A program made the translations under genes and the position numbers. DNA of 64,000 nucleotides from Prosapia bicincta (Eukaryota; Arthropoda; Insecta; Hemiptera; Cercopidae), in contig JBAIZL010000007.1 in assembly GCA_036971475.1 (NCBI GenBank), positions 35,829,283-35,893,282 on the forward strand, read 5' to 3'. The notes below the pieces were generated by a model, which was given only the letters and a program-made list of their open reading frames with translations, did no database searches and had not been told where the DNA came from. This document shows, one piece after another, positions 41,081 to 52,800 of the stretch. Numbering within the stretch: the first letter of the stretch is position 1; every line of letters starts with the position of its first letter.

Positions 41081-43209
41081 CCCTGTTAGGATTGTCGCGT
41101 GACAAAATATCGAGGTCGCAATATATCTAACCCTGTTAGGATTGTCGCGTGACAAAATGTCGAGGTAGCACTATATCTAACCCTGTTAGGATTGTCGCGT
41201 GACAAAATATCGAGGTCGCAATATATCTAACCCTGTTAGGATTGTCGCGTGACAAAATATCGAGGTCGCAATATATCTAACCCTGTTAGGATTGTCGCGT
41301 GAAAAAATATCGAGGTCGCAATATATCTAACCCAGTTTGGATTGTCGCGTGAAAAAATATCGAGGTCGCAATATATCTAACCCTGTTAGGATTGTCGCGT
41401 GACAAAATATCGAGGTCGCAATATATCTAACCCTGTTAGGATTGTCGCGTGACAAAATATCGAGGTCGCAATATATCTAACCCTGTTAGGATTGTCGCGT
41501 GAAAAAATATCGAGGTCGCAATATATCTAACCCAGTTTGGATTGTCGCGTGAAAAAATATCGAGGTCGCAATATATCTAACCCTGTTAGGATTGTCGCGT
41601 GACAAAATATTGAGGTCGCAATATATCTAACCCTGTTAGGATTGTCGCGTGAAAAAATATCGAGGTCGCAATATATCTAACCCAGTTTGGATTGTCGCGT
41701 GAAAAAATATCGAGGTCGCAATATATCTAACCCTGTTAGGATTGTCGCGTGAAAAAATATCGAGGTCGCAATATATCTAACCCAGTTTGGATTGTCGCGT
41801 GAAAAAATATCGAGGTCGCAATATATCTAACCCTGTTAGGATTGTCGCGTGACAAAATATCGAGGTCGCAATATATCTAACCCTGTTAGGATTGTCGCGT
41901 GAAAAAATATCGAGGTCGCAATATATCTAACCCAGTTTGGATTGTCGCGTGAAAAAATATCGAGGTCGCAATATATCTAACCCTGTTAGGATTGTCGAGG
42001 GACAAAATACCGAGGTCGCAATAAATCTAACCCAGTTTGGATTGTCGCGGGACAAAATATCGAGGTCGCAATATATCTAACCCTGTTAGGATTGTCGCGG
42101 GACAAAATACCGAGGTCGCAATAAATCTAACCCAGTTTGGATTGTCGCGGGACAAAATATCGAGGTCGCAATATATCTAACCCTGTTAGGATTGACGAGT
42201 GACAAAATACCGAGGTCGCAATATATCTAACCCAGTTTGGATTGTCGCGGGATAAAATATCGAGGTCGCAATATATCTAACCCTGTTAGGATTGACGAGT
42301 GACAAAATATCGAGGTCGCAATATATCTAACCCTGTTAGGATTGACGAGTGACAAAATACCGAGGTCGCACTATATCTAACCCAGTTTGGATTGTCGCGG
42401 GACAAAATATCGAGGTCGCAGTATATCTAACCCTGTTAGGATTGTCGCGTGACAAAATATCGAGGTCGCAATATATCTAACCCTCTTAGGATTGTCGCGT
42501 GACAAAATACCGAGGTCGCAATAAATCTAACCCAGTTTGGATTGTCGCGTGAAAAAATATCGAGGTCGCAGTATATCTAACCCTGTTAGGATTGTCGCGT
42601 GACAAAATACCGAGGTCGCAATATATCTAACCCTGTTAGGATTGTCGCGTGACAAAATACCGAGGTCGCAATATATCTAACCCTGTTAGGATTGTCGCGT
42701 GACAAAATACCGAGGTCGCAATAAATCTAACCCAGTTTGGATTGTCGCGGGACAAAATATCGAGGTCGCAGTATATCTAACCCTCTTAGGATTGTCGCGT
42801 GACAAAATACCGAGGTCGCAATAAATCTAACCCAGTTTGGATTGTCGCGGGACAAAATATCGAGGTCGCAATATATCTAACCCTGTTAGGATTGTCGCGT
42901 GACAAAATACCGAGGTCGCAATATATCTAACCCTGTTAGGATTGTCGCGTGACAAAATATCGAGGTCGCAATATATCTAACCCTGTTAGGATTGTCGCGG
43001 GACAAAATATCGAGGTAGCAATATATCTAACCCTGTTAGGATTGTCGCGTGACAAAATATCGAGGTCGCAATATATCTAACCCTGTTAGGATTGTCGCGT
43101 GACAAAATATCGAGGTAGCAATATATCTAACCCTGTTAGGATTGTCGCGGGACAAAATATCGAGGTAGCAATATATCTAACCCTGTTAGGATTGTCGAGG
43201 GACAAAATG
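41081..43209. repeat. Tandem array, 50-bp unit, 42 full copies plus 29 bases, indel-free
   Basis: The unit starts CCCTGTTAGGATTGTCGCGT and ends ATATATCTAA. Every unit start falls at 41081 plus a multiple of 50 up to 43181, so no unit has gained or lost a base. Two main types exist: A, CCCTGTTAGG, and B, CCCAGTTTGG, the latter usually with GTGAAAAAATAT. B is never adjacent to B. The CTAACCCTGTTAG stretch can form a 5-bp stem. CpG sites (GTCGCG, ATCGAGGTCG) are largely retained. Confidence 0.99.
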
Positions 43210-43424
43210 TATAATGACTACGAAAATTTTAAATGGATTGATAGAAAGTCGAATGTAGGGCTTTACTCCGTTAAATAACACAAGAATTCTCGAGTAACAG
43301 AATGTTGAAGGTAGTATATTTATTTACGTACTCATTTACAAAGGTTGTGGACTTATCAAAAAAAGTTGAGATTGCAGTGCATATTACTTTCTAATTAATG
43401 CCCAAGAAGAGTCCTTATGTATAT

Positions 43425-43786
43425 CTTGTTCAAATCTTTAATTGTTAATAAAATACTCTCAAAATTCACTCAATTACAAATACAATTTTTAAAACCTGTA
43501 ATGGAGGAGAATTGATGTTAATACAGTGTTTTCAATTATTAATTCATTAATTAAATTTAAAAATGTTGATGTCTCTTGGTATGATTCGAACAGAATTACT
43601 AAATGTTTGAAGTCCAGCCGATTTTATGTTATAGGTTATGTGGTAGAACAGCTGTTTTAAAGCATTGGTTATGATACTTTATTTATATTATTAATTATAA
43701 TTCTTAAAAATAAATGACTAAAATAATTTTTCATATTGACCTAAGTAGGAATTTACTAAAGATTTTTTTTGTTTATAATACTTGTT
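43425..43786 (-). mobile_element. Dispersed element copy 1, tRNA-like (SINE-like), minus strand
   Basis: Shares colinear similarity with 62615-63020: both have ATTGTTAATAAAATAC near one end, GGTTATGTGGTAGAACAGCT versus GGGTTATGTGATAGAATAGC in the middle, and TACTTGTTA at the other end. On the minus strand it has a box-B-like GTTCGAATC (about 43587-43595). From TAAAA through TTCAAA to box B and the following TTTTTAAA, it also matches the tRNA-like sequence at 47532-47610. I infer a decayed tRNA-derived SINE family. The box A region is poorly preserved here. Confidence 0.55.
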
Positions 43787-44483
43787 AATCCAGTGACAAA
43801 ATGTCGGGGCCACGGTTAAATTTGCTTCTTTGTATAAAGTACCGCCTACCTGAGATTTATCTTACCCTGGTACAAACTATTTGAACCTATGGCGAACTAA
43901 TTCTCATTGTAGGTTTCGTGTTAGTTAGTAAAAGACTCCATCCAATTAGCGTGCTGTTTTAATCTTATTAAACAGCTAATTATAACATTTCAACAGGCTT
44001 CTTTTAATTGCAGGATATCCGCACACGAAGCTTATCAGATCCGAACGCTAGAGCTTTTAGTTTTTAAATAGTGTATTACTGGAAACTTCCGTTGGTGGTA
44101 GTCCGAATTTAGAAGTTTATTTTTGCCGTTTAGGGCTTCAAAACGTAAGCTCACATGAAGGCCAATAAGATTTCCATAATTTTATCTTAGCGACCCCTTG
44201 AATTAATTTTTCAGTAACCGTTTCAGCGAACCCTCTTCACAAAACTTGTACATACTGCCCATTGAATTTGTGTTTCACTTTGTCATTAAAATATATTCCT
44301 AAAAATTTATAATATTTGTTTTATTTTTCCAGCCCTTTTAAATTTAATTTTAGTGTTTTTCTTAGTGGTACTGCGTATTTTGCAATTCTGTAAGTGATTG
44401 TTTTTTTATTTTTATTTTTATTTTTATTTACCATTCATTCTGTCTTGAAAATAAAATCATCAATAAAATTATATAAAATATTG
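43787..44483. other. Unique spacer with relict of the 50-bp unit and (TTTTTA)n
   Basis: At about 43790-43812, GTGACAAAATGTCGGGG resembles the GTGACAAAATGTCGAGG part of the 50-bp array that ended 580 bases earlier. A T-rich simple repeat (TTTTTA units) lies at 44401-44430. I see no gene. Confidence 0.5.
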
Positions 44484-45712
44484 TGTTTCATAACATGGAC
44501 ATATTTCCCAACGGAAATGCTAGGCCTGGCGGATCACAATAGTGCTGTCGTGTATAGGGTTTCATAACACTTCTAGCAGCAGTAGGCGGAAATGCTAGGC
44601 CTGGCGAATCACAATAGTGCTGTCATGTATGAGGTTTCATAACACTTCTAGCAGCAGGAGGCGGAAATGCTAGGACTGGGGGATCACAATAGTGCTGTCA
44701 TGTATAGGGTTTCATAACATTTCTAGCAGCAGTAGACGGAAATGCTAGGCCTGGCGGATCACAATAATGCTGTCATGTATGAGGTTTCATAACACTTCTA
44801 GAAGAAGCAGGCGGAAATGCTAGGACTGGCGGATCACAATAGTGCTGTCATGTATAGGGTTTCGTAACACTTCTAGCAGCAGTAGACGGAAATGCTAGGC
44901 CTGGCGGATCACAATAATGCTGTCATGTATGAGGTTTCATAACACTTCTAGAAGAAGCAGGCGGAAATGCTAGGACTGGCGGATCACAATAGTGCTGTCA
45001 TGTATAGGGTTTCATAACATTGCCAGCAGCAGGTGGCGGAAATACTAGGACTGGGGGATCACAATAGTGCTGTCATGTATGAGGTTTCATAACACTTCTA
45101 GAAGAAGGAGGCGGAAATGCTAGGACTGGCGGATCACAATAGTGCTGTCATGTATAGGGTTTCATAACATTGCCAGCAGCAGGAGGCGGAAATACTAGGA
45201 CTGGGGGATCACAATAGTGCTGTCATGTATGAGGTTTCATAACACTTCTAGCAGTAGGAGGCGGAAATGCTAGGACTGGGGGATCACAATAGTGCTGTCA
45301 TGTATAGGGTTTCATAACATTTCTAGCAGCAGGAGGCGGAAATGCTAGACCTGGCGGATCACAATAATGCTGTCGTGTATAGGGTTTCGTAACACTTCTA
45401 GCAGCAGTAGACGGAAATGCTAGGACTGGCGGATCACAATAGTGCTGTCATGTATAGGGTTTCATAACATTGCCAGCAGCAGGAGGCGGAAATGCTAGGA
45501 CTGGCGGATCACAATAGTGCTGTCATGTATAGGGTTTCATAACATTGCCAGCAGCAGGAGGCGGAAATACTAGGACTGGGGGATCACAATAGTGCTGTCA
45601 TGTATGGGGTTTCATAACACTTCTAGCAGCAGTAGACGGAAATGCTAGGCCTGGCGGATCACAATAGTGCTGTCATGTATAGGGTTTCATAACACTTCTA
45701 ACAGCAAGAGGC
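44484..45712. repeat. Tandem array, 75-bp unit, 16 copies plus a diverged left partial
   Basis: The unit starts CGGAAATGCTAGGCCTGGCG and includes CACAATAGTGCTGTCATGTA and TTTCATAACACTTCTAGCAG. Starts are at 44512 plus multiples of 75, without indels. The left partial (GTTTCATAACATGG, 44484) is in register but diverged. Variants: TTCTAGCAGC versus TTGCCAGCAGC, CTGGCGG versus CTGGGGG, GTATAGGG versus GTATGAGG. Although 75 is 25 codons, the open frame hits TAA in every unit, so it is non-coding. Confidence 0.97.
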
Positions 45713-45713
45713 T

Positions 45714-46538
45714 CATTGTAAACGAAGGTCGTTGTTTTTGCTCCTGATCTTTGAGTCAAGACACACGAAAGATTATTAGCGTGGTACCATTCCTACTTCA
45801 GTTTTATTCAGACTGTAGATCTAAGTATAAAGGTATACCATTGTAAACGAAGGACTATGTTTTTGCTCCTGATCTTTGAGTCAAGGCACACGAAAGATTA
45901 TTAGCGTGGTACCAGTCCTACTTCAGTTTTATTCAGACTGTAGGTCTAAGTATAAAGGTATACCATTGTAAACGAAGGTCTATGTTTTTGCTCCTGATCT
46001 TTGAGTCAAGGCACACGAAAGATTATTAGCGTGGTACCAGTCCTACTTCAGTTTTATTCAGACTGTAGGTCTAAGTATAAAGGTATACCATTGTAAACGA
46101 AGGTCTATGTTTTTGCTCCTGATCTTTGAGTCAAGGCACACGAAAGATTATTAGCGTGGTACCAGTCCTACTTCAGTTTTATTCAGACTGTAGGTCTAAG
46201 TATAAAGGTATACCATTGTAAACGAAGGTCTATGTTTTTGCTCCTGATCTTTGAGTCAAGACACACGAAAGATTATTAGCGTGGTACCAGTCCTACTTCA
46301 GTTTTATTCAGACTGTAGGTCTAAGTATAAAGGTATACCATTGTAAACGAAGGTCTATGTTTTTGCTCCTGATCTTTGAGTCAAGACACACGAAAGATTA
46401 TTAGCGTGGTACCAGTCCTACTTCAGTTTTATTCAGACTGTAGGTCTAAGTATAAAGGTATACCATTGTAAACGAAGGTCGTTGTTTTTGCTCCTGATCT
46501 TTGAGTCAAGACACACGAAAGAGTAATAGCGTGGTACC
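45714..46538. repeat. Tandem array, 125-bp unit, 6.6 copies
   Basis: The unit starts CATTGTAAACGAAGGTCTAT. Starts are at 45714, 45839, 45964, 46089, 46214, 46339 and 46464, exactly 125 apart. It abuts the 75-bp array. ATCTTT and AAAGAT within the unit can pair around a 15-base loop. The first and last units share GGTCGTTG, whereas the inner units have GTCTATG or GACTATG. Confidence 0.97.
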
Positions 46539-47512
46539 TACCATTCCGTCAATATGTAAATGAATTAATTTTCAGTACATCCTACGTGAGTTAAAAATTG
46601 CCACAGAAGAAATAAGCTGCTGTAAAATTGTTGGGCGTACATAAATGAAAGTAATGTCAAACAGAATTTCCGTATTCCGAGAAGTGTATTAACCCTACTT
46701 TCTTTAGAGTAGGTGCTGAGTCGGCGATATTCATAACAGCTTCTTTACGTATACAGAGCGATAAATCGTTTCTGTATAGAATTTAACCTAACAGTTCATT
46801 TTACTTTACTCGACAGTAGAGCAGTATGTTCGAAAACATAACCCGGATCGTTCATAAACTTCTTTTCGACACCGTCATGCATTTACTGACTAATCTTAAA
46901 ACCAAACCCGTCATGGACAGTAGACCTTCGTCAATGTCATTTTCGGTTAATCATTCGATAGAGCTGACGTCACGACCAGACGTGGGAGGTCCTCGTGATC
47001 GAAGGCACCGGCACCGCCGGGCTGTGACGTCAGCGCATAGCAAGCATTGCGCAATTTGGTTCAATCATTCTTCGCATTTACAATAACTACTCGGTTTTAG
47101 TTTGGTTCAGCAATCGTTAGATAAATAAGTAATATAGAAAAAGAGGTTTTTAAAGTATATTCTCCTATTGAGATCGATAAAGAAAAATTTTATATTAGTT
47201 ACTTTTTATTTCATAATTAATTACAAATAACACAAATATGTATGTATATCAGACAGAATCACAATATAAAGTTGGAAGATATAAAGCGAATTTCCTTACA
47301 ATTCTCCTTTTCCCTCTTTATACAATTTATGGTGTTGAACTATGAATTTTGTTTGCTACTATTTATTTGCTTTCTATTTTTCCTTTATAATTTAAGAAGC
47401 TGATAGTGTTCTATAACTTCTCACTCTATCCACCTCTTGTAATGCTTCACTATTGCAAGGAACCTTTCTCTTATAATTTCATATTGTATATTTTTAAGTA
47501 ATGTTTAGCTCT
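46539..47512. other. Unique spacer with a GC-richer, CRE-bearing patch
   Basis: AT-rich except for about 46930-47060, which is GC- and CpG-richer. An 86-codon frame with a real ATG (46826-47086) crosses this patch. Its translation is rich in R and H only because of local base composition, and I do not recognise it. Confidence 0.5.
46965..47032. promoter_or_regulatory. Pair of perfect CRE palindromes 60 bp apart (promoter-like patch)
   Basis: TGACGTCA occurs at 46965-46972 and 47025-47032, start to start exactly 60 bases, within a locally GC-rich stretch (ACCGGCACCGCCGGG). GCGCA/TGCGCA motifs follow at about 47033-47052. TGACGTCA is the known CREB/ATF binding site, and paired CREs in a GC-rich patch are typical of promoters. 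The transcript, its direction and its start are unknown. Confidence 0.35.
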
Positions 47513-47600
47513 GGGAAAGTTAGTTCAGTGGTAAAAGTGCTAGTTTTCAAATATGTAGATCGACAGTTCGAATCCAACCGGGACATGAAATTTTTAAAGT
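47513..47600 (+). ncRNA. tRNA-like pseudogene / SINE head with Pol III boxes
   Basis: Box A TAGTTCAGTGG (47521-47531) fits the Pol III box A consensus. Box B AGTTCGAATCC (47565-47575) differs from consensus at one base. The two starts are 44 bases apart, as in a tRNA. The acceptor stem does not pair, and the D, anticodon and T stems are only partly paired, so it is not a working tRNA. Homology of the body and of the 3' flank (ACATGAAATTTTTAAA) with the minus strand of 43550-43640 points to a shared SINE-like family. Confidence 0.5.
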
Positions 47601-47708
47601 TAATGAATAAATATTTGATAAAACTCTATTAACGTTAATTGTCATCCACAATAGATTTGAAAACATTAATTCTTACTAGATTTGGGTGAATATAATCGTA
47701 TTTTATTA

Positions 47709-50700
47709 ACGATTATATATCAGGAGAGTGTGAGCTAATAATAGATGGGAATTAAAAGTAAATTGTGCAAGATATATATCAGGAGAGTATGAGCTAATAG
47801 ACGGGATTTAAAAGTAAATTGTGCAAGATATATATCAGGAGAGTGTGAGCTAATAGACGGAATTTAAAAGTAAATTGTCCAAGATATATGTCAGGAGAGT
47901 GTGAGCTAATAGACGGGATTTAAAAGTAAATTGTCCAAGATATATATCAGGAGAGTATGAGCTAATAGACGGGATTTAAAAGTAAATTGTGCAAGATATA
48001 TATCAGGAGAGTGTGAGCTAATAGACGGGATTTAAAAGTAAATTGTGCAAGATATATATCAGGAGAGTATGAGCTAATAGACGGGATTTAAAAGTAAATT
48101 GTGCAAGATATATATCAGGAGAGTGTGAGCTAATAGACGGAATTTAAAAGTAAATTGTCCAAGATATATATCAGGAGAGTGTGAGCTAATAGACGGAATT
48201 TAAAAGTAAATTGTCCAAGATATATATCAGGAGAGTATGAGCTAATAGACGGGATTTAAAAGTAAATTGTGCAAGATATATATCAGGAGAGTGTGAGCTA
48301 ATAGACGGAATTTAAAAGTAAATTGTCCAAGATATATATCAGGAGAGTGTGAGCTAATAGACGGAATTTAAAAGTAAATTGTCCAAGATATATATCAGGA
48401 GAGTATGAGCTAATAGACGGGATTTAAAAGTAAATTGTGCAAGATATATATCAGGAGAGTGTGAGCTAATAGACGGAATTTAAAAGTAAATTGTCCAAGA
48501 TATATATCAGGAGAGTGTGAGCTAATAGACGGAATTTAAAAGTAAATTGTCCAAGATATATATCAGGAGAGTGTGAGCTAATAGACGGAATTTAAAAGTA
48601 ATTTGTGCAAGATATATATCAGGAGAGTGTGAGCTAATAGACGGAATTTAAAAGTAAATTGTCCAAGATATATGTCAGGAGAGTGTGAGCTAATAGACGG
48701 AATTTAAAAGTAAATTGTGCAAGATATATATCAGGAGAGTGTGAGCTAATAGACGGAATTTAAAAGTAAATTGTCCAAGATATATATCAGGAGAGTGTGA
48801 GCTAATAGACGGAATTTAAAAGTAAATTGTCCAAGATATATATCAGGAGAGTATGAGCTAATAGACGGGATTTAAAAGTAAATTGTGCAAGATATATATC
48901 AGGAGAGTGTGAGCTAATAGACGGAATTTAAAAGTAAATTGTCCAAGATATATGTCAGGAGAGTGTGAGCTAATAGACGGAATTTAAAAGTAAATTGTGC
49001 AAGATATATATCAGGAGAGTATGAGCTAATAGACGGGATTTAAAAGTAAATTGTCCAAGATATATATCAGGAGAGTGTGAGCTAATAGACGGAATTTAAA
49101 AGTAAATTGTCCAAGATATATATCAGGAGAGTGTGAGCTAATAGACGGAATTTAAAAGTAAATTGTCCAAGATATATATCAGGAGAGTATGAGCTAATAG
49201 ACGGGATTTAAAAGTAAATTGTGCAAGATATATATCAGGAGAGTGTGAGCTAATAGACGGAATTTAAAAGTAAATTGTCCAAGATATATATCAGGAGAGT
49301 GTGAGCTAATAGACGGAATTTAAAAGTAAATTGTCCAAGATATATATCAGGAGAGTGTGAGCTAATAGACGGAATTTAAAAGTAATTTGTGCAAGATATA
49401 TATCAGGAGAGTGTGAGCTAATAGACGGAATTTAAAAGTAAATTGTCCAAGATATATATCAGGAGAGTGTGAGCTAATAGACGGAATTTAAAAGTAAATT
49501 GTCCAAGATATATATCAGGAGAGTATGAGCTAATAGACGGGATTTAAAAGTAAATTGTGCAAGATATATATCAGGAGAGTGTGAGCTAATAGACGGAATT
49601 TAAAAGTAAATTGTCCAAGATATATATCAGGAGAGTGTGAGCTAATAGACGGAATTTAAAAGTAAATTGTCCAAGATATATATCAGGAGAGTGTGAGCTA
49701 ATAGACGGAATTTAAAAGTAATTTGTGCAAGATATATATCAAGAGAGTGTGAGCTAATAGACGGAATTTAAAAGTAAATTGTCCAAGATATATGTCAGGA
49801 GAGTGTGAGCTAATAGACGGAATTTAAAAGTAAATTGTGCAAGATATATATCAGGAGAGTGTGAGCTAATAGACGGAATTTAAAAGTAAATTGTCCAAGA
49901 TATATGTCAGGAGAGTGTGAGCTAATAGACGGAATTTAAAAGTAAATTGTCCAAGATATATGTCAGGAGAGTGAGAGCTAATAGACGGGATTTAAAAGTA
50001 AATTGTGGAAGATATATATCAGGAGAGTATGAGCTAATAGACGGGATTTAAAAGTAAATTGTGCAAGATATATATCAGGAGAGTGTGAGCTAATAGACGG
50101 AATTTAAAAGTAAATTGTGCAAGATATATATCAGGAGATTGTGAGCTAATAGACGGAATTTAAAAGTAAATTGTCCCCAAGATATATATCAGGAGAGTGT
50201 GAGCTAATAGACGGAATTTAAAAGTAAATTGTCCAAGATATATATCAGGAGAGTGTGAGCTAATAGACGGAATTTAAAAGTAAATTGTCAAAGATATATA
50301 TCAGGAGAGTGTGAGCTAATAGACGGAATTTAAAAGTAAATTGTCCAAGATATATATCAGGAGAGTGTGAGCTAATAGACGGAATTTAAAAGTAAATTGT
50401 CCAAGATATATATCAGGAGAGTGTGAGCTAATAGACGGAATTTAAAAGTAAATTGTCCAAGATATATATCAGGAGAGTGTGAGCTAATAGACGGAATTTA
50501 AAAGTAAATTGTCCAAGATATATATCAGGAGAGTGTGAGCTAATAGACGGAATTTAAAAGTAAATTGTCCAAGATATATATCAGGAGAGTGTGAGCTAAT
50601 AGACGGAATTTAAAAGTAAATTGTCCAAGATATATATCAGGAGAGTGTGAGCTAATAGACGGAATTTAAAAGTAAATTGTGCAAGATATATATCAGGAGA

Positions 50701-52192
50701 GTGTGAGCTAATAGACGGGATTTAAAAGTAAATTGTGCAAGATATATATCAGGAGAGTGTGAGCTAATAGACGGAATTTAAAAGTAAATTGTGCAAGATA
50801 TATATCAGGAGATTGTGAGCTAATAGACGGAATTTAAAAGTAAATTGTCCAAGATATATATCAGGAGAGTGTGAGCTAATAGACGGAATTTAAAAGTAAA
50901 TTGTCCAAGATATATATCAGGAGAGTGTGAGCTAATAGACGGAATTTAAAAGTAAATTGTGCAAGATATATATCAGGAGAGTGTGAGCTAATAGACGGAA
51001 TTTAAAAGTAATTTGTGCAAGATATATGTCAGGAGAGTGTGAGCTAATAGACGGAATTTAAAAGTAAATTGTGCAAGATATATATCAGGAGAGTGTGAGC
51101 TAATAGACGGAATTTAAAAGTAAATTGTGCAAGATATATATCAGGAGAGTGTGAGCTAATAGACGGAATTTAAAAGTAAATTGTCCAAGATATATATCAG
51201 GAGAGTGTGAGCTAATAGACGGAATTTAAAAGTAATTTGTGCAAGATATATGTCAGGAGAGTGTGAGCTAATAGACGGAATTTAAAAGTAAATTGTGCAA
51301 GATATATATCAGGAGAGTGTGAGCTAATAGACGGAATTTAAAAGTAAATTGTGCAAGATATATATCAGGAGAGTGTGAGCTAATAGACGGAATTTAAAAG
51401 TAAATTGTCCAAGATATATATCAGGAGAGTGTGAGCTAATAGACGGAATTTAAAAGTAAATTGTCCAAGATATATATCAGGAGAGTGTGAGCTAATAGAC
51501 GGAATTTAAAAGTAATTTGTGCAAGATATATGTCAGGAGAGTGTGAGCTAATAGACGGAATTTAAAAGTAAATTGTGCAAGATATATATCAGGAGAGTGT
51601 GAGCTAATAGACGGAATTTAAAAGTAAATTGTCCAAGATATATGTCAGGAGAGTGTGAGCTAATAGACGGAATTTAAAAGTAAATTGTCCAAGATATATG
51701 TCAGGAGAGTGAGAGCTAATAGACGGGATTTAAAAGTAAATTGTGCAAGATATATATCAGGAGAGTGTGAGCTAATAGACGGAATTTAAAAGTAAATTGT
51801 GCAAGATATATATCAGGAGATTGTGAGCTAATAGACGGAATTTAAAAGTAAATTGTCCAAGATATATGTCAGGAGAGTGTGAACTAATAGACGGAATTTA
51901 AAAGTAAATTGTGCAAGATATATATCAGGAGAGTGTGAGCTAATAGACGGAATTTAAAAGTAAATTGTGCAAGATATATATCAGGAGAGTGTGAGCTAAT
52001 AGACGGGATTTAAAAGTAAATTGTGCAAGATATATATCAGGAGAGTGTGAGCTAATAGACGGAATTTAAAAGTAAATTGTTCAAGATATATGTCAGGAGA
52101 GTGTGAGCTAATAGACGGAATTTAAAAGTAATTTGTCCAAGATATATGTCAGGAGAGTGTGAGCTAATAGACGGGATTTAAAAGTAAATTGT
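47709..52192. repeat. Tandem array, 56-bp unit, 80 copies
   Basis: The unit contains GATATATATCAGGAGAGTGT, GAGCTAATAGACGGAATTTA and AAAGTAAATTGT. Starts of CAGGAGAG run from 47721 to 52150. The first unit has three extra bases (CTAATAATAGATGGG), and one unit near 50170 has two extra C (GTCCCC); otherwise the period is 56. Variants are GTGTG/GTATG, GGAATT/GGGATT, GTGCAA/GTCCAA, ATATATC/ATATGTC. In 48110-48560 they follow a three-unit order (168 bp). Confidence 0.98.
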
Positions 52193-52199
52193 TATTATT

Positions 52200-52800
52200 A
52201 CAATAAACTAGTAGAAGTTCATAGTGATCGATAAAACCAGTTTCAGTGTGGCAAAGTAACAGTGTTAAGAGTAAAAAGAGATAAATATTGTTTAAAATAT
52301 CGAATATGTACTGATAACTAACGTTCATTTAAATAATCGATTTACATCAAAAGCATTATCGAATAGGAAAGAAATAGATATTTTTACACATTTTATATAC
52401 AGGTACATAATAATTACAAAAGATACAGAAACCGTCCATTGCAGTAATAGATAAACAATTTACAGGTCATTATCAAGAATAGTTATTAAACAGGAAGAAG
52501 ATAAATGGTAAACATTGTTTCTTATGTAAAAAATTGCAGTTAGTAAAAAATACTGTAAATGTTTATCATAGTGATTGGCAAAAGAATTACAGCATTACAG
52601 TATCGGTAAGTAGTGATCAATGAAGAGGGGGAAGATGCATAGATATTGTTTGTTACACACATTCTTGCATGCGCGCGCTCATTTACATCGATAAAAGTCA
52701 TTCACATTTAGTATCAAAGAGTAATTTCTCAGGAGGAAGACAATCAAGAGGTAAATAATGTTTGCTTGAAGTAAAGAAATGAAAACGTTAATGCAAGTGA
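52200..52800. repeat. Decayed tandem repeat, about five copies of roughly 95-135 bp
   Basis: Degenerate versions of GGAAGATAAATGGTAAACAT plus TTGTTTCTT recur at about 52277, 52371, 52496, 52630 and 52734, each preceded by a TTTACA..CATTA..TATC-like stretch. Identity is low, but the order of short motifs is kept. I read it as an older array next to the young 56-bp array. Confidence 0.5.

Noticed and set aside
41081..43209. CRISPR-like array (50-bp period)
   Set aside because: The whole period is conserved; there are no unique spacers, and the context is eukaryotic.
45714..46538. Hammerhead in the 125-bp array (CTGATC ... CGAAAG)
   Set aside because: The first box needs CTGANGA; CTGATCT breaks two invariant positions. 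The ATCTTT/AAAGAT hairpin alone is not a ribozyme.
46826..47086. 86-codon frame rich in R and H
   Set aside because: The composition comes from the GC-rich CRE patch; no family recognised.
47513..47600. Functional tRNA gene
   Set aside because: Boxes A and B are good, but acceptor, anticodon and T stems do not pair, so only a tRNA-like pseudogene or SINE head is supported.
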